Positions 39,501 to 49,088 of a stretch of 64,000 nucleotides of DNA are shown piece by piece. The DNA lies in assembly GCF_001425165.1 (NCBI RefSeq), contig NZ_LMDU01000002.1, positions 62,001 to 126,000 of the forward strand, in the 5' to 3' direction. The notes below the pieces were generated by a model. That model had not been told where the DNA came from. It made no database searches and was given only the letters and a program-made list of their open reading frames with translations. Source of the stretch: Pelomonas sp. Root405 (GTDB lineage Bacteria > Pseudomonadota > Gammaproteobacteria > Burkholderiales > Burkholderiaceae_C). Each line of letters starts with the position of its first letter. Position 1 is the first letter of the stretch. Position numbers and translations under genes: made by a program.

Positions 39501-39941
39501 GGGCCGGTCGACCCCGTCCAGCACGGCGATGCTGTGCGAGGTGACCTCGACGAGGCGCTCCACATGGTTGAGGTTGACCGCGCCCAACGACAGGTTCATG
39601 TCGGCCTCGGCCTGGCCGGGGCGATCATTGGCCGCGGTGGCCTCGCGCATCGCCTGCTCGGCGCGCGCGACGGCTTCCGCCGAGCGGCCGAGGTGGATCT
39701 CGATGCGTGCCAGCAGGTTCAGCACCCGCGCGCGGTCTGCGGCCGGCGCATCGGGCGGCAGCTCGGCCTGCAGGCGCTGCGCCTGCACGTAGGACGCCGG
39801 CGCGTCGTTGTCGGCCAGCTTGCGCACGGCGGTGGCGCGCTGGCGCCAGTCGTCAATGGGCGCGGCCACGGCGAGCGTCAGCAACAGCAGCAGCAGCCAG
39901 GCTGCGGCGGCTGCGCCCCATCGCAAGCCGCGCAGCCTCAT
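36537..39941 (-). CDS. Hybrid histidine kinase with periplasmic TPR sensor, two receivers and Hpt
   Basis: The 1134-aa protein has a signal peptide or anchor (residues 1-27), about 400 residues of helical TPR-like repeats predicted to be periplasmic, one membrane helix near 432-453 ([19 protein letters not shown]) and a coiled-coil. The kinase core follows: H-box [19 protein letters not shown] (His near 501), N-box [14 protein letters not shown]1 VRDTGIGLS and G2 [13 protein letters not shown]. Two receiver domains follow (Asp in [11 protein letters not shown] and [14 protein letters not shown]), then an Hpt domain with [14 protein letters not shown]. There is no DNA-binding domain. Its ATG overlaps the stop of the TonB receptor gene (ATGA), so the two are made together. 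The partner response regulator is not visible nearby. Confidence 0.93.
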   Translation of the reverse strand: MRLRGLRWGAAAAAWLLLLLLTLAVAAPIDDWRQRATAVRKLADNDAPASYVQAQRLQAELPPDAPAADRARVLNLLARIEIHLGRSAEAVARAEQAMREATAANDRPGQAEADMNLSLGAVNLNHVERLVEVTSHSIAVLDGVDRPDLLAEALFRGALVLRRVGRFEESATMALQSMDAAQRSGDTLALAYAHHGLAVSYMQSERFVEAGEQLEQMRRQSLAAGSKLQEGFALLGLSNEAHRRKDHGEGERLVAQAIAAFTAVATPVNLANALHNHAEQLLNQGRLQEALAESDRTRAILATTQLRAGRFHGAQQRSRIQEALGHSAAALAEAEDAYAESLALGQPLYIASAARRLAQLQAAAGDIQRAYRLAIDAADMQARASTERSAERLLEAAQRRRDEARQRELAELQRRGQQQATELQTRELQERWLWTVLAGSMLALVGTVFFLVRLRRSRTEVRRLANTLEQRVHERTGQLERAQHAAEAATQAKSEFLANMSHEIRTPMNAILGMSYLALQTGLDAKQRNYVEKVHRAAESLLGIINDILDFSKIEAGKLEVETIPFQLGDVFDQLANLVGMPAEEKGLELLFMLPAELPTGLVGDPSRLGQILLNLVNNGIKFTERGEVTVAVSLAERVGRRATLGFEVRDTGIGLSHEACERLFQPFTQADASTSRRFGGTGLGLAICRHLVERMGGRIWVDSEPSRGSSFHFSLPFELQPGAQPVLDTTELRGTRLLIVDDHPAARELLCALVASLGLNAEVAADGEAALAAVANADAADRPFKLVLLDWRMPGMDGVECLARLAAMAGRHAPPTVLMVTAFSRDQAERQLLARGLQVAALLPKPVTPSALLDACVTALGVKAALPRRSEQRQEKLHAHQASLAGARILLVEDNAINQELACSLMERVGIVVTIAGHGREALAALDSQRFDAVLMDCQMPVMDGYEATRALRQRPALKELPVIAMTANAMAGDREKVLAAGMNDHVAKPFRVDELFATLAHWVRPALAQPERQPLPSASGLDLSAGLAAVDGNEALYRRLLGMFREREVDFAARMREACARGDAGAALRSAHDLKSVAGTLGMQALQQAAAALEAACAQGVDDAVIAPPLTEVNRLLQPLLRALSEPGPRVT

Positions 39942-42538
39942 ATGCGCAGGCTCAGGCTGGTGCCAAGCTGGCGGTCATTCACCCAGGCGTTCTGCGGTCG
40001 GGTCTCGACGCCGAAATGGGAGCGCCGCAGCGTGCCCAGCAGGTTGCCGCCGTCGAGCGACCAGGTCAGCTCGTCGGTGATGCGCCAGCGCAGCGAGGCA
40101 TCCAGCCAGCCATAGGCGCGCGTGGTCGTCTGCAGTGCACCCAGCCCCACGACGCTGACCGTGCCGCTCGGGAAGCTGCTGCGCCAGTTCCACGCCAGCC
40201 GCGCCGACCAGGCGCCGTGCTCGTACAGGCCGACGAGGTTGGCACTGCGGCGCGACAGGTTCTGCATCGCCACAGTGGAGCGCAGCGCGCGGTCGTAGGT
40301 GCTGCTGTCGACGAAGGTGGCGTTGGCCTGCAGCCCGAGGCCGCGCCAGGCACCGGGTAAAAAGTCGAGGAAGCGCTGGTAGGACAGCTCCGCGCCCCGG
40401 ATGCGGCCGGCGTCGGCGTTGTACGGGCGGTTGACTTGGTAGAGCTGGCCGTCATGCGTCTCCGCCTGGCTGCGCGTGGCAATGAAGCCGTCCACGCGTT
40501 TCCAGAACAGCGTCACCGAAGCGGCATGGCCGGCGCCGAAATTGCCTTCAGCGGCCAGGTCGGCATTCGTCGCCCGCAGCGGCCGCAGCGCCGGGTTGCC
40601 GGCCGTGCCCTGGTTGAGCTGAGGGTTGATGCTGTTCGGCGTCAGCGTGATGGATGGCGACAGCAGGTTGAAGTCGGGCCGCGTGATCGTGCGCGAGGCG
40701 GCCGCACGCAGCTGCCAGGGCCCGCCGGCACGCCAGCGCAGGTTGGCGCTGGGCAGCCAGTCGGTCGTCGTCGTGTCGATGGCCAGCGGCGCGACCGTGC
40801 CGGTGGAAGGCACGCTCTGGTTGCCCGACAGCGTGGCGCGCGTGCGCACCAGGCGCAAGCCGGCCTGGCCGTCCAGGGCCAGCGCCGGCAGCTTCCAGCC
40901 CGCCTCGCCATAGGCGGCGTCGGTAGCTTCGCGGATGTGCCACACGCCCAGCGGCCCGCCCGCCGTGGGCAGCGGCGTGGTGATGCCAAAAGCCGCGCGC
41001 GCCGCCACCGGGTCGCGGGCGTCGGCCAGCGTGTCGGTGAGATAACCCTCGATGCTGCTTGTGCGGCCATCGAGCAAGGGCGAGTAGGGGTAGACGGCCG
41101 TGCGGCCCGGCTGGGTGGCCGCTGGCGTACCCGGCACCGCAATGTCGCCAAAGATCAGGTTGGGCGCGTTGTCGGCCTCGCGGCGCGCATGGCGCCAGCC
41201 GATGGCCACGCGCTCCAGCAGGCCGTTTTCCGGCTGCCACTCGGCGTCGCCCCGGCCCGCGAGCAGGCTGCCACGCAACGGCCGCACCCGGTAGGCCATG
41301 GACACATAGCGCAGGTTGGCCGGGTTGGCGAGGTCCGTGCCCGCGACCGATGTGGCCGGCACCGCGCCCGCCACGTCGTGCGTGAAGCGGGCTGCGGTAG
41401 CGGCCAGCGTGGGGCCGGCGAAGAACAGGCGGTTGAGGCTGCGCGTGTGGCTGAGGTCGGCGCTCAGCCGCAGCTCGCCTTGCGACCACGCGCCACCGGC
41501 AGCCAGCTGGCGCGTGCGGTCGATGGTGTCGCGCGCAAAGCCGAGGATGGAGACTGGCGCGTTCGTCCACGTGATGCGCTGCACGTCGCGCGTGCCGGTG
41601 AAAAGGGTGACGCTGGCGGGTTCGAAGCCGCTGCCGGCCGCGAAGTTGGGGCCGATGTTGAGCTGCTGCGTGTCCTGCCTCGTCTTCAGCTCCGCGAAGT
41701 GCGCCTCGGCGTAGAGATCGAGGGCGGCGTCGGGGCGCCAGCCCAGCATCAGGCTGGCCGCGCTGCGGCGGCGCCGGCCGAGGTTGGCGCTCTCGCTGCT
41801 GCTGCTCGGCGCGACGGTGTCTTCGCCGGGCACCAGGTCCAGCCGGCAGCCCGACGCGGCGCGCGCGCTGCACAGCATCGGCGAGCCGGTGCTCTTCTGG
41901 TCTTCGCGGTAGGCCCGGTCCTGCAGCACCAGGTTCACCAGCAGCGCCGTCTCGCCCACCGCGGTGGCCGCACCGCCGCCGTAGAGCAGCGCGAACTGGC
42001 CGGCGCCGCGGCCGACGAGATCGCCGTGCAGATGGCGCGCCGACAACGCCAGCATGGGCTGGCGGAAATCGAACGGGCGGCGCGTGCGCAGGTCCACCGT
42101 GCCGCCCAGCCCGCCCTCGATGCGCGAGGCCGCCGAGGTCTTGTAGACATCGATGCCGGCCAGCATGTCGCTCGGCAAGTCGGCGTAGTCCAGCGCCCGG
42201 CCGAAGCCGGCGGTGAACAGCTCACGGCCGTTCAGCGTGGTCTCGATCTGACCCAGCCCACGCACCGTGGCCACCGAAGCCTCGCCGCGGTCGCGCGTGA
42301 TCTGCACGCCAGTGATGCGCTGCACCGCGTCGGCCACGCTGAGGTCGGGCAGGCGGTTGATCTCCTGCGCCAGGATGCCGTCGACGATGTCGGCGCTGCT
42401 GCGTTTGCGCTCGGCGGCGGATTCGACGCTGGCCCGCACGCCGATGACGACAACGGGTTCGAGCTTCTGCGCCGACATCGCAGCAGGCGCCAGCAGGGCA
42501 AGGCTGGCGGCTGGCATGACCAGGCCGATCTGCTTCAT
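39938..42538 (-). CDS. TonB-dependent outer membrane receptor
   Basis: The 866-aa protein has a signal peptide (cleavage near AAMSA), a TonB-box-like start ([12 protein letters not shown]), a complete plug ([57 protein letters not shown]) and a long barrel ending [11 protein letters not shown]. It belongs to the TIGR01782-type (Caulobacter/Xanthomonas) receptors often linked to carbohydrate or other organic substrates, with no FecA-style signalling domain. The substrate is unknown. It is translationally coupled to the hybrid kinase and divergent from a lipoprotein hydrolase. Confidence 0.92.
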   Translation of the reverse strand: MKQIGLVMPAASLALLAPAAMSAQKLEPVVVIGVRASVESAAERKRSSADIVDGILAQEINRLPDLSVADAVQRITGVQITRDRGEASVATVRGLGQIETTLNGRELFTAGFGRALDYADLPSDMLAGIDVYKTSAASRIEGGLGGTVDLRTRRPFDFRQPMLALSARHLHGDLVGRGAGQFALLYGGGAATAVGETALLVNLVLQDRAYREDQKSTGSPMLCSARAASGCRLDLVPGEDTVAPSSSSESANLGRRRRSAASLMLGWRPDAALDLYAEAHFAELKTRQDTQQLNIGPNFAAGSGFEPASVTLFTGTRDVQRITWTNAPVSILGFARDTIDRTRQLAAGGAWSQGELRLSADLSHTRSLNRLFFAGPTLAATAARFTHDVAGAVPATSVAGTDLANPANLRYVSMAYRVRPLRGSLLAGRGDAEWQPENGLLERVAIGWRHARREADNAPNLIFGDIAVPGTPAATQPGRTAVYPYSPLLDGRTSSIEGYLTDTLADARDPVAARAAFGITTPLPTAGGPLGVWHIREATDAAYGEAGWKLPALALDGQAGLRLVRTRATLSGNQSVPSTGTVAPLAIDTTTTDWLPSANLRWRAGGPWQLRAAASRTITRPDFNLLSPSITLTPNSINPQLNQGTAGNPALRPLRATNADLAAEGNFGAGHAASVTLFWKRVDGFIATRSQAETHDGQLYQVNRPYNADAGRIRGAELSYQRFLDFLPGAWRGLGLQANATFVDSSTYDRALRSTVAMQNLSRRSANLVGLYEHGAWSARLAWNWRSSFPSGTVSVVGLGALQTTTRAYGWLDASLRWRITDELTWSLDGGNLLGTLRRSHFGVETRPQNAWVNDRQLGTSLSLRI

Positions 42539-42666
42539 ACGAGGCCTCCATCCGTTGGGCCAGGCTCGTCGGGATGACGACCCTGGCCGGGGATCACCGC
42601 GTTAGGACCGACGCCGGCGTGACGCAACCGAGCGTTCGACTCGTCTTTTATCCCTAAACGAGCCAT

Positions 42667-42691
42667 CTCGACAGTGCCGTCCACTGTCGAG
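42667..42691. promoter_or_regulatory. Perfect 10-bp inverted repeat between receptor and hydrolase genes
   Basis: CTCGACAGTG (42667-42676) and CACTGTCGAG (42682-42691) are exact inverted repeats with a 5-bp spacer in the 193-bp divergent region. It lies 40 bp before the hydrolase ATG and 130 bp before the receptor start. It could be an operator for one or both genes or a hairpin in the hydrolase leader. It does not match the LexA pattern CTGT-N8-ACAG. Confidence 0.5.
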
Positions 42692-42731
42692 CGGCCAGCT
42701 GGTGCGGCGCAGCATCCCGGAGAATCCCGCG

Positions 42732-43886
42732 ATGAGAATCTCCATTGCCCATTGGCTGCTGGTCCCGGTCCTGCTGAGCGGCTGCGCCGTCCGGCCCGCG
42801 TTGGCGCCCGCGCCGCTGGCGCAGGCCGACCAGGCGGTCGAGCGCCTCATCGCGCAGCGGCAGTTGCCGGGAGCCGCGGTCTGGATCGAGCGCGTCGGCC
42901 ACGGCAGTCATCACCGCGCCTATGGCCAGCGTGCCGTCGACCCGGTACCCGAACCGCTGGACGAGGCGACCGTCTTCGATGCCGCCTCGCTGACCAAGCC
43001 GGTCGTCACCGCCACGCTGGTGCAGCTGCTGCGCGAGCGCGGCCAACTCGACATGGAAGCGCCGCTGCAGCGCTATTTGCCCGGCTGCGGCGGTGTCGAC
43101 AAGGCCGGCATCACGCTGCGCCAGTTGCTGACACACAGCTCCGGCCTGCCGGCCAGCCTGCCGGGCAATGGCGCCGGCGATTGGGCCGGCCCCGGCGACG
43201 CCGAGCGCATCGCCTGCGGCCTGCCGCTGACCGCGCCGCCCGGCACGCTGTTCCGCTACTCGGACGTCAACTTCATCCTGCTGGGCCGCATCGTCGAGCG
43301 CGTGAGTGGCTTGCCGTTGGCGCGCCATGCGGCGCAGGCCGTGTTCGCGCCGCTGGGCATGAAGGACAGCGGCTATCTGCCGCTGCAGCGCATGGACGCG
43401 GCGCGCATCGCGCCCACCGAGCGCCTGCCCAGCGGCCAGCTGCTGCGCGGCGAGGTGCACGACCCGACCGCGCGCAAGATGGGAGGCGCCGCCGGCCATG
43501 CGGGCCTGTTCACGACCACGGCCGACCTGGCCCGCTTTGCCCGCATGCTGCTGACCGGCGGCCTGGCCGAGGATGGCCGCCGCCTGCTGTCGCCCGAGAG
43601 CGTGGCACTGCTGACCACGCCGCAGTCACCCGCAGCGCTGGCCGAGAAGCGCAGCCTGGGCTGGGACATCGCCTCGCCCTTCTCCCGGCCGCGCGGCAGC
43701 CTGTATCCGCCCACCAGCTTCGGCCACACCGGCTTCACCGGCTGCGCCTTCTGGCTGGACCCGACGAGCCGCAGCTTCTTCGTGCTGCTGTCCAACCGCG
43801 TGCATCCGGCGCTGGGGACGAATGTGCTGCCGCTGTACGGCGAGCTGGGCACGCTGGCGGCGCAGGCGGCGGGGGTGGGGCCATAG
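42732..43886 (+). CDS. Beta-lactamase class C-like serine hydrolase, lipoprotein
   Basis: From the ATG at 42732 (CCGGAGAA upstream) the 384-aa product has a lipobox VLLSGC. The class C fold has SxxK in DAASLTKPVV, the YxN motif in RYSDVNFILL and a KTG-equivalent region near FGHTGFTGCAF, where HTG takes the place of KTG as in many esterase-like members. It may be an esterase, peptidase or penicillin-binding-like enzyme at a membrane; true beta-lactamase activity is uncertain. It faces the TonB receptor gene and precedes another lipoprotein hydrolase. Confidence 0.88.
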   Translation: MRISIAHWLLVPVLLSGCAVRPALAPAPLAQADQAVERLIAQRQLPGAAVWIERVGHGSHHRAYGQRAVDPVPEPLDEATVFDAASLTKPVVTATLVQLLRERGQLDMEAPLQRYLPGCGGVDKAGITLRQLLTHSSGLPASLPGNGAGDWAGPGDAERIACGLPLTAPPGTLFRYSDVNFILLGRIVERVSGLPLARHAAQAVFAPLGMKDSGYLPLQRMDAARIAPTERLPSGQLLRGEVHDPTARKMGGAAGHAGLFTTTADLARFARMLLTGGLAEDGRRLLSPESVALLTTPQSPAALAEKRSLGWDIASPFSRPRGSLYPPTSFGHTGFTGCAFWLDPTSRSFFVLLSNRVHPALGTNVLPLYGELGTLAAQAAGVGP

Positions 43887-43932
43887 GCCGATGCCGCGGC
43901 TCGCGTGGCCTGCCTCGGGCACACTCGTTTCC

Positions 43933-45012
43933 ATGCGATCTTTCCTGCGCCTGATCCTCGTCGCCAGCCTCGCCCTCATCGCCAGCTGCGCCAGCAAAAG
44001 CAACTGCAGCGCGCCCTATGCCAATTCGCCCCAGCTGCAGAACTGCCTGTTCGCCAATCCGCCCAATCCCGACACACCGCCGGGGGCCAGCGGCTGGTCG
44101 ATCTGGACCCGCTTCCTGTTCAGCAACAAGGTCGGCACGGTGCCGGTGGACGCCATCCCGGTTCGGCAGCTGACCACTGCGCAGCTGGCGGCGCTCGACG
44201 CCAGCGCCAACCATGTCGTGCGGCTGGGCCATTCGTCTCACCTGCTCAAGCTGCAGGGCAAGTTCTGGCTCATCGACCCGGTGTTCGGCGAGCGCGTGTC
44301 GCCGTTCAGCTTTGCCGGCCCGAAGCGCTTCCATGCGCCGCCGCTGACGCTGCAGCAGCTGCCGCCCATCGAGGGCCTGATCCTGTCGCACGACCATTAC
44401 GACCACCTGGACGTGCCCACCATCGAATACCTGGCGCTGCGCGTGCAGCGCTATTTCGTGCCGCTGGGCGTGAAGGCGCGCTTGGTGGACATGGGCGTGC
44501 CGGCCGAGCGCGTGCAGGAATTCGACTGGTGGCAGGCCGCGGCGCATGCCGGCGTGAAGCTCACGGCGACACCATCCCAGCACTTTTCCGGCCGCACGCT
44601 GAGCGACCGCAACAGCACTCTGTGGGCGTCGTGGGTCCTTGAGAGCGGCGGGCAGCGCATCTATTACAGCGGCGACACGGGTTACTTCGGCGGCTTCAAG
44701 CAGATCGGCGAGCGCTTCGGCGGCTTCGACCTCGCGCTGATGGAAAACGGCGCCTACGACACCTACTGGCCCGCCGTGCACATGACGCCGGAGCAAAGCG
44801 TGCAGGCCTTCATCGACCTGCGCGCCCAGGTGCTGTTCTCGGTACACAACAGCACCTTCGACCTGGCCTTCCACACCTGGCAGGACCCGCTGAACCGGCT
44901 GGCCGACCTGGCCGAGGCCAAAGGCCTGGCACTGGCCACGCCCGAGATCGGCGAGGTCATGACGGTCGGGCAGCCGCGCATCAACAGGCGCTGGTGGGCG
45001 GGCTTGAAGTAG
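43933..45012 (+). CDS. Metallo-beta-lactamase-fold hydrolase, lipoprotein (NAPE-PLD/UlaG-like)
   Basis: The ATG at 43933 opens a lipoprotein signal with LIASC, giving 359 aa. The metal motif is LSHDHYDHLD, preceded by VVRLGHSSHLLKLQGKFWLI and followed by TPSQHFSGRTLSDRN, IYYSGDTGYF and FSVHNSTFDL. This is the arrangement of the NAPE-phospholipase D/UlaG branch of metallo-beta-lactamase-fold enzymes. Likely substrates are phosphodiesters or lipids, not beta-lactams. It lies 46 bp after the serine hydrolase gene, so both are probably on one transcript. Confidence 0.9.
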   Translation: MRSFLRLILVASLALIASCASKSNCSAPYANSPQLQNCLFANPPNPDTPPGASGWSIWTRFLFSNKVGTVPVDAIPVRQLTTAQLAALDASANHVVRLGHSSHLLKLQGKFWLIDPVFGERVSPFSFAGPKRFHAPPLTLQQLPPIEGLILSHDHYDHLDVPTIEYLALRVQRYFVPLGVKARLVDMGVPAERVQEFDWWQAAAHAGVKLTATPSQHFSGRTLSDRNSTLWASWVLESGGQRIYYSGDTGYFGGFKQIGERFGGFDLALMENGAYDTYWPAVHMTPEQSVQAFIDLRAQVLFSVHNSTFDLAFHTWQDPLNRLADLAEAKGLALATPEIGEVMTVGQPRINRRWWAGLK

Positions 45013-45022
45013 CCGGCGGTCG

Positions 45023-45502
45023 TCAGGCCTTGGGGGCGGGCGCGATGTCGAAGTGCAGCACGTCCTCCCGCACGCCCAGCTTGGTATAGAGCGCAATCGC
45101 CGGGTCATCGCCGTGGTCGGCCTGCACGAAGATGACGTAGATGCCGCGCGCCGCGGCCAGTCGCTGCAGCTCGCCGATCATGGCCGTGGCGATGCCCTGG
45201 CGGCGATGCGACTCGGCCACGGCCAGGTCGTAGATATAGAACTCTGAACGCTGCTGCTCGAACTTGGGCAGGACATAGCCAGCCAGTCCACCCACCACGT
45301 CGTCACCGGCCAGCGCGGCGATGGCGACAAAGGTGGGGCTGGCGATCAGCTGCTGGAGATAGCTGTCGTCCGGTTGCTGCGCCGAGTAGGTGGCCGTGTC
45401 GTCGAAGGCGCGGCCGAAAAGCTCAAGCATGCGACGCAGCGGAAGCAGGTCATCGGCGGACAGAACCTGGGTCGTGAAGGTGCTGGATATGGAGATGCTC
45501 AT
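45023..45502 (-). CDS. AAC(3)-I-family GNAT acetyltransferase
   Basis: The 159-aa protein has the GNAT fold and closely follows aminoglycoside 3-N-acetyltransferase type I, from [19 protein letters not shown] through [20 protein letters not shown], the acetyl-CoA loop [32 protein letters not shown] and [12 protein letters not shown]. The substrate-binding segments look intact, so gentamicin-type acetylation is possible, though a native substrate cannot be excluded. No integron, transposase or attachment site is nearby, so it looks like a resident chromosomal gene. It is convergent with the lipoprotein hydrolase. Confidence 0.88.
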   Translation of the reverse strand: MSISISSTFTTQVLSADDLLPLRRMLELFGRAFDDTATYSAQQPDDSYLQQLIASPTFVAIAALAGDDVVGGLAGYVLPKFEQQRSEFYIYDLAVAESHRRQGIATAMIGELQRLAAARGIYVIFVQADHGDDPAIALYTKLGVREDVLHFDIAPAPKA

Positions 45503-45537
45503 CGCGGTGTTGGAGTGCCGGTCGGCGTGAGTTTCGA

Positions 45538-47451
45538 TCAGCTCGGCGACAAGCCCGGCCCATACCCGTCCAGCTTGAGCTGCTTCAACAGCGCCAGGAA
45601 GCGCGGCTGCTCGCGCAGCCCGGTCCAGCGCGGGTCGTCCTTCAGGAACACCAGCTGCGTGTCCCGCGCGGCATGGGCGCGCTCCAGCGCGTCGAGCGCC
45701 AGCGTCGTTTCACCCAAGGCGTTGTGCAGCACGGCCAGCGAGATCGGTGGCACGAACTGATGGCTTGACCGTTGCAGCAGCCGCGCCAGGATCCCGCGGG
45801 CCTCGGCTGAGTGGCCCAGGCGGGCCAGGTGCATGCCCAGCAATGCCTGAGGCCGGCTGTTGCCGCCGGCTTGCTCGGCGGTGCGCCGCAGCGCCGCAAG
45901 GGCCAGGTCGGGTTGGCCGTCGGCCAGATGCAGCAGGGCCTGGGTGCGGTGGGCCAGGTAGAAATCCGGCGCGATGTCGAAGGCCCGTTGCAGGCGCGAG
46001 CGCGCGGCCTCGCGCTGGCCGCGCGCCAGCAGGTAGCCGGCTTCCAGCGTGTTGAGGAAAGGCGACATCGGGTCCAGCTCGCGCGCCGTGCGCAGGTGCT
46101 GCATGCCTTCGTCGGGCCGGTCCTGCGTCAGCAGCAGCTGGGCTAGGCCGAAGTGGGCCATGGCCACATTGGGGTTCACCGCCAGCGCGCGCCGGAAGCC
46201 ACGCTCGGCGCCGGGCCAGTCGAAGTCGAAGTAGTAGAGGCTGAAGCCCTGCTCGGACAGCGCGGCCGCCAGGTCGGGTGCAAGTGCGAGCGCGCGCTGC
46301 ACGGCCTGCTTGGCGGGCTGGAAGACATCGCTGGGCGGCGCGTCGGCGGCGAGCAGGGTTTCACGCAGGGCCTCGGCCAGGCCGACATGGGCCAGCGCGT
46401 AGCCGGGGTCCGCCTGCAGCGCCTGGCCGAACAGCGCGATGCTCTTGCGCAGGCTGTCGCCGCGGCGCGCCTGCGCATGCCGCGTGGCGGCCTGGTAGAA
46501 CTCGTAGGCGTCGGTGTTGCGGGTGCCGCCGAGCGGCTTGGCCGGCAGGCCGGTGGCCGCGCCGCCGCCGGCCTGCAGGCGGGGTGCCAGCGCCTGCAGC
46601 ACGCGGGCGGAGATCTGGTCCTGCATGTCGAAGACGCCGGTGAACTGCGCGTCGAAGCTGTCGCTCCAGCCCGCGCTGCCGTCGCTGGCGCGCAGCAGGC
46701 GGGCGCTGACGCGCAGCTGGCTGCCGCGCCTCTGCAGCGAGCCGTCGACGATCCAGTCCACGTCCAGCTCGCGCGCCGCGCGCACCGGGTCCTGCTCGCT
46801 GCCGGCGTAACGCCGCACGGAGCCCACCGAGCGCACCACCAGCCCCGGCACCAGCGACAGGCGTGTGATGAGGCTGTCGGCCATGCCCAGCTCCAGCAAC
46901 TCGTCGCGGCTTTCGGCGGCCAACGGCTTGAAGGGCAGCACGGCCAGCGTGACGCGGCCGGAAGGCTCGTTGACGGCCGGCGCTGGACGGCGCAGCCACC
47001 ACCATGCGCCGGTCAAAGCGACGGCAGCGCCGCCAGCCAGCGCCCAGCGCCGCGCCGGTTGGCGTGTCGCAACAATCGCTGGCGCTGCTGGCGGTGCGGG
47101 CGGTGCGGGCGGCGGCACGGCGTCGTCCAGCACCGTCACCGGAGCAATGAAACGGAAGCCGCGTCGAGGCACGGTCTGGATGTACCGGCTGCCCGCCGGC
47201 TCGTCGCCCAAAGCGCGCCTCAGGCTGGAGATGGTCTGGCTGAGGTTGTTCTCTTCCACCACCAGGCCGGGCCACAGCTCGCGCATCAGCCGATCCTTGT
47301 CCAGCAGCGTGTCCGGGTGGTCGACCAACAGCTGCAGCGCGCTGAACAGGCGCGGCGTCAGGACCAGCTCGGTGCCGTCACGCTGCAGCACGCGCTGCTG
47401 GGACCGCTGCAGCACGAAATCGCCAAAGGCAAGGAGTTCGGGCGCAGGCAT
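45538..47451 (-). CDS. CadC-like membrane transcriptional regulator with TPR domain
   Basis: The 637-aa protein starts with an OmpR/PhoB winged helix ([20 protein letters not shown], then [17 protein letters not shown] and [16 protein letters not shown]). One membrane helix follows ([17 protein letters not shown], near residue 140), then a TolB/FlgO-like segment ([20 protein letters not shown] to [19 protein letters not shown]) and C-terminal TPR repeats. It is a one-component regulator reading envelope conditions directly. It is divergent from the cytochrome gene, its likely target. A 129-bp intergenic region separates them. Confidence 0.87.
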   Translation of the reverse strand: MPAPELLAFGDFVLQRSQQRVLQRDGTELVLTPRLFSALQLLVDHPDTLLDKDRLMRELWPGLVVEENNLSQTISSLRRALGDEPAGSRYIQTVPRRGFRFIAPVTVLDDAVPPPAPPAPPAAPAIVATRQPARRWALAGGAAVALTGAWWWLRRPAPAVNEPSGRVTLAVLPFKPLAAESRDELLELGMADSLITRLSLVPGLVVRSVGSVRRYAGSEQDPVRAARELDVDWIVDGSLQRRGSQLRVSARLLRASDGSAGWSDSFDAQFTGVFDMQDQISARVLQALAPRLQAGGGAATGLPAKPLGGTRNTDAYEFYQAATRHAQARRGDSLRKSIALFGQALQADPGYALAHVGLAEALRETLLAADAPPSDVFQPAKQAVQRALALAPDLAAALSEQGFSLYYFDFDWPGAERGFRRALAVNPNVAMAHFGLAQLLLTQDRPDEGMQHLRTARELDPMSPFLNTLEAGYLLARGQREAARSRLQRAFDIAPDFYLAHRTQALLHLADGQPDLALAALRRTAEQAGGNSRPQALLGMHLARLGHSAEARGILARLLQRSSHQFVPPISLAVLHNALGETTLALDALERAHAARDTQLVFLKDDPRWTGLREQPRFLALLKQLKLDGYGPGLSPS

Positions 47452-47580
47452 GGCGCGGCTTCACAGGGGTTTCAGGAATCGTTCAGACGCCGTTCAAGAC
47501 GACTGCGGCGCGGGCGGGCCATTGTGGCGTGACGGTCCGCGCCCCGCGGCCGGCGCCATGCCCGAAGGAGACGCACCCCC

Positions 47581-49023
47581 ATGAATGCCATCAACCTCAC
47601 CCTGCTCGCCGCCCTCATGCTGTCCGCCTGCGGCGGTGGCGGCGGTGACGCCGAGGTCGCCGCGCTGGACGAAGACGGCTGCCTGCTCACGCCCGCGGCC
47701 ACCTTGGCGTCACACCAGACCAGCACCGTCTGCCGCGGCAAGGCCAACTTCCATGACCGACAACTGCTCGGCCTGGGCGGCAATGGCCGGGCCTGCGTCG
47801 ACTGTCACTCAGCGGCCGAGCGCTTTCAGCTCAGCCCCGCCAAAGCTCAGGAACGGCTGGCTGCCATGCTCGCCAGCGGCATCGACGACCCCTTGTTCCG
47901 TGCCATCGATGCAGACGACTTCCGCGTGCTGGGCGCCGCCGCGCGGGACTTCACCAACCTCACCGTCAACGGCCTGGTTCGCGTGACGCTGCCGCTGCCC
48001 GAGAACGTCAAGCTGCTGGACTGTGGTGCCGCGGTGCCCTGCCCGGCCTCGGCGCGGCCCACTGCCGAGACCCATGCCGACATCTGGCGCGCCGTGCCCT
48101 CCATCCTGGACGCCCGCCTCACCGGCCCCGACGGCCAGTCGCCGGCCTGGCCGCGGGGCGCCAACCCCAGCGGCGGCTACCAGCTCGACGGCCGCATCGA
48201 CACGCTGCAGAGCCAGGCCCAGAGCGCACTGCGCAGCCATGCCGCCACCACGGTGGACGCGCCGGACACCTTCCTGGACGACCTCGCCGCCTTCCAGAAC
48301 GCCCAGTTCTCCAGCCCCGGCGTGAAGCGCCTCGCCGAGGCCATGGCCAGTGCCGCCAGCGCCGCCCTGCCCGACCCCGACCCGCCGCTGGACGACCTGG
48401 AACTGATCGGCAAGCGCGTCTTCAACCGCGCCTGCGCCCAGTGCCACGGCAACCTCGGCGCCCACCCGAGCGGCAGCGCGCCCATCCGCCAGGGCATCAC
48501 CGGCACGCCAACAGCGCTGGTGCGCTATCACGACATCATCACGGCCTGCCCGCGCCCGGTGGACACCGCCAGCCCGCCGCGCTTCGTGTTTGTCCGGTGC
48601 AGCCCCAGCCAGATGGCGAACGTGCGCACCTACCAGATCACCAACAGCGGCTCGCCGCCATCCGGCACGCCCTGCGGCGGCGCCGCGCCGCAGCCGGCCT
48701 GCGTGACGCGCGTCACCACGTCGGACCCGGGCCGCCTGCTGCTCACCGGCTACCCGACGCCGGGCGGGCCGGGTGACATCCAGAAGATGGACATTCCCAG
48801 CCTGCGCGGCATCGCGCTGACGGCGCCTTATTTCTCCAACAACACCGCCGCCACGCTGGAAGACATGCTGGCGCACTACAAGCAGTTTTTCATTCGCGTG
48901 CAGGTGCAGAACCCCGCCGCGCCGCTGCTGACCACGCAACCGGGCGTGGCGCCACCGGTGATCGACCGGCCCTTCACGGATGCCGAGACGCCGGCGCTGC
49001 TGGCTTATCTGCGCAAGTTGTGA
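47581..49023 (+). CDS. c-type cytochrome lipoprotein with two heme motifs
   Basis: The 480-aa protein has a lipobox (LMLSAC) followed by a glycine run, a first heme motif ACVDCHSAAERF and a second ACAQCHGNLGAHP about 220 residues later. A MDIPSLRGIALTAPYFSNN segment near the end is like that of di-heme peroxidase/MauG-type cytochromes. It is probably a periplasmic or outer-membrane electron-transfer protein or peroxidase. The ribosome site is GAAGGAGACG. The nearby CadC-like regulator may control it. Confidence 0.83.
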   Translation: MNAINLTLLAALMLSACGGGGGDAEVAALDEDGCLLTPAATLASHQTSTVCRGKANFHDRQLLGLGGNGRACVDCHSAAERFQLSPAKAQERLAAMLASGIDDPLFRAIDADDFRVLGAAARDFTNLTVNGLVRVTLPLPENVKLLDCGAAVPCPASARPTAETHADIWRAVPSILDARLTGPDGQSPAWPRGANPSGGYQLDGRIDTLQSQAQSALRSHAATTVDAPDTFLDDLAAFQNAQFSSPGVKRLAEAMASAASAALPDPDPPLDDLELIGKRVFNRACAQCHGNLGAHPSGSAPIRQGITGTPTALVRYHDIITACPRPVDTASPPRFVFVRCSPSQMANVRTYQITNSGSPPSGTPCGGAAPQPACVTRVTTSDPGRLLLTGYPTPGGPGDIQKMDIPSLRGIALTAPYFSNNTAATLEDMLAHYKQFFIRVQVQNPAAPLLTTQPGVAPPVIDRPFTDAETPALLAYLRKL

Positions 49024-49088
49024 GGCGCGGGCGGGCGCGAGGCAACGCCTGCGCAGGCCGGGTTGGCAAATTGCCCTAGCCTCGCAGG

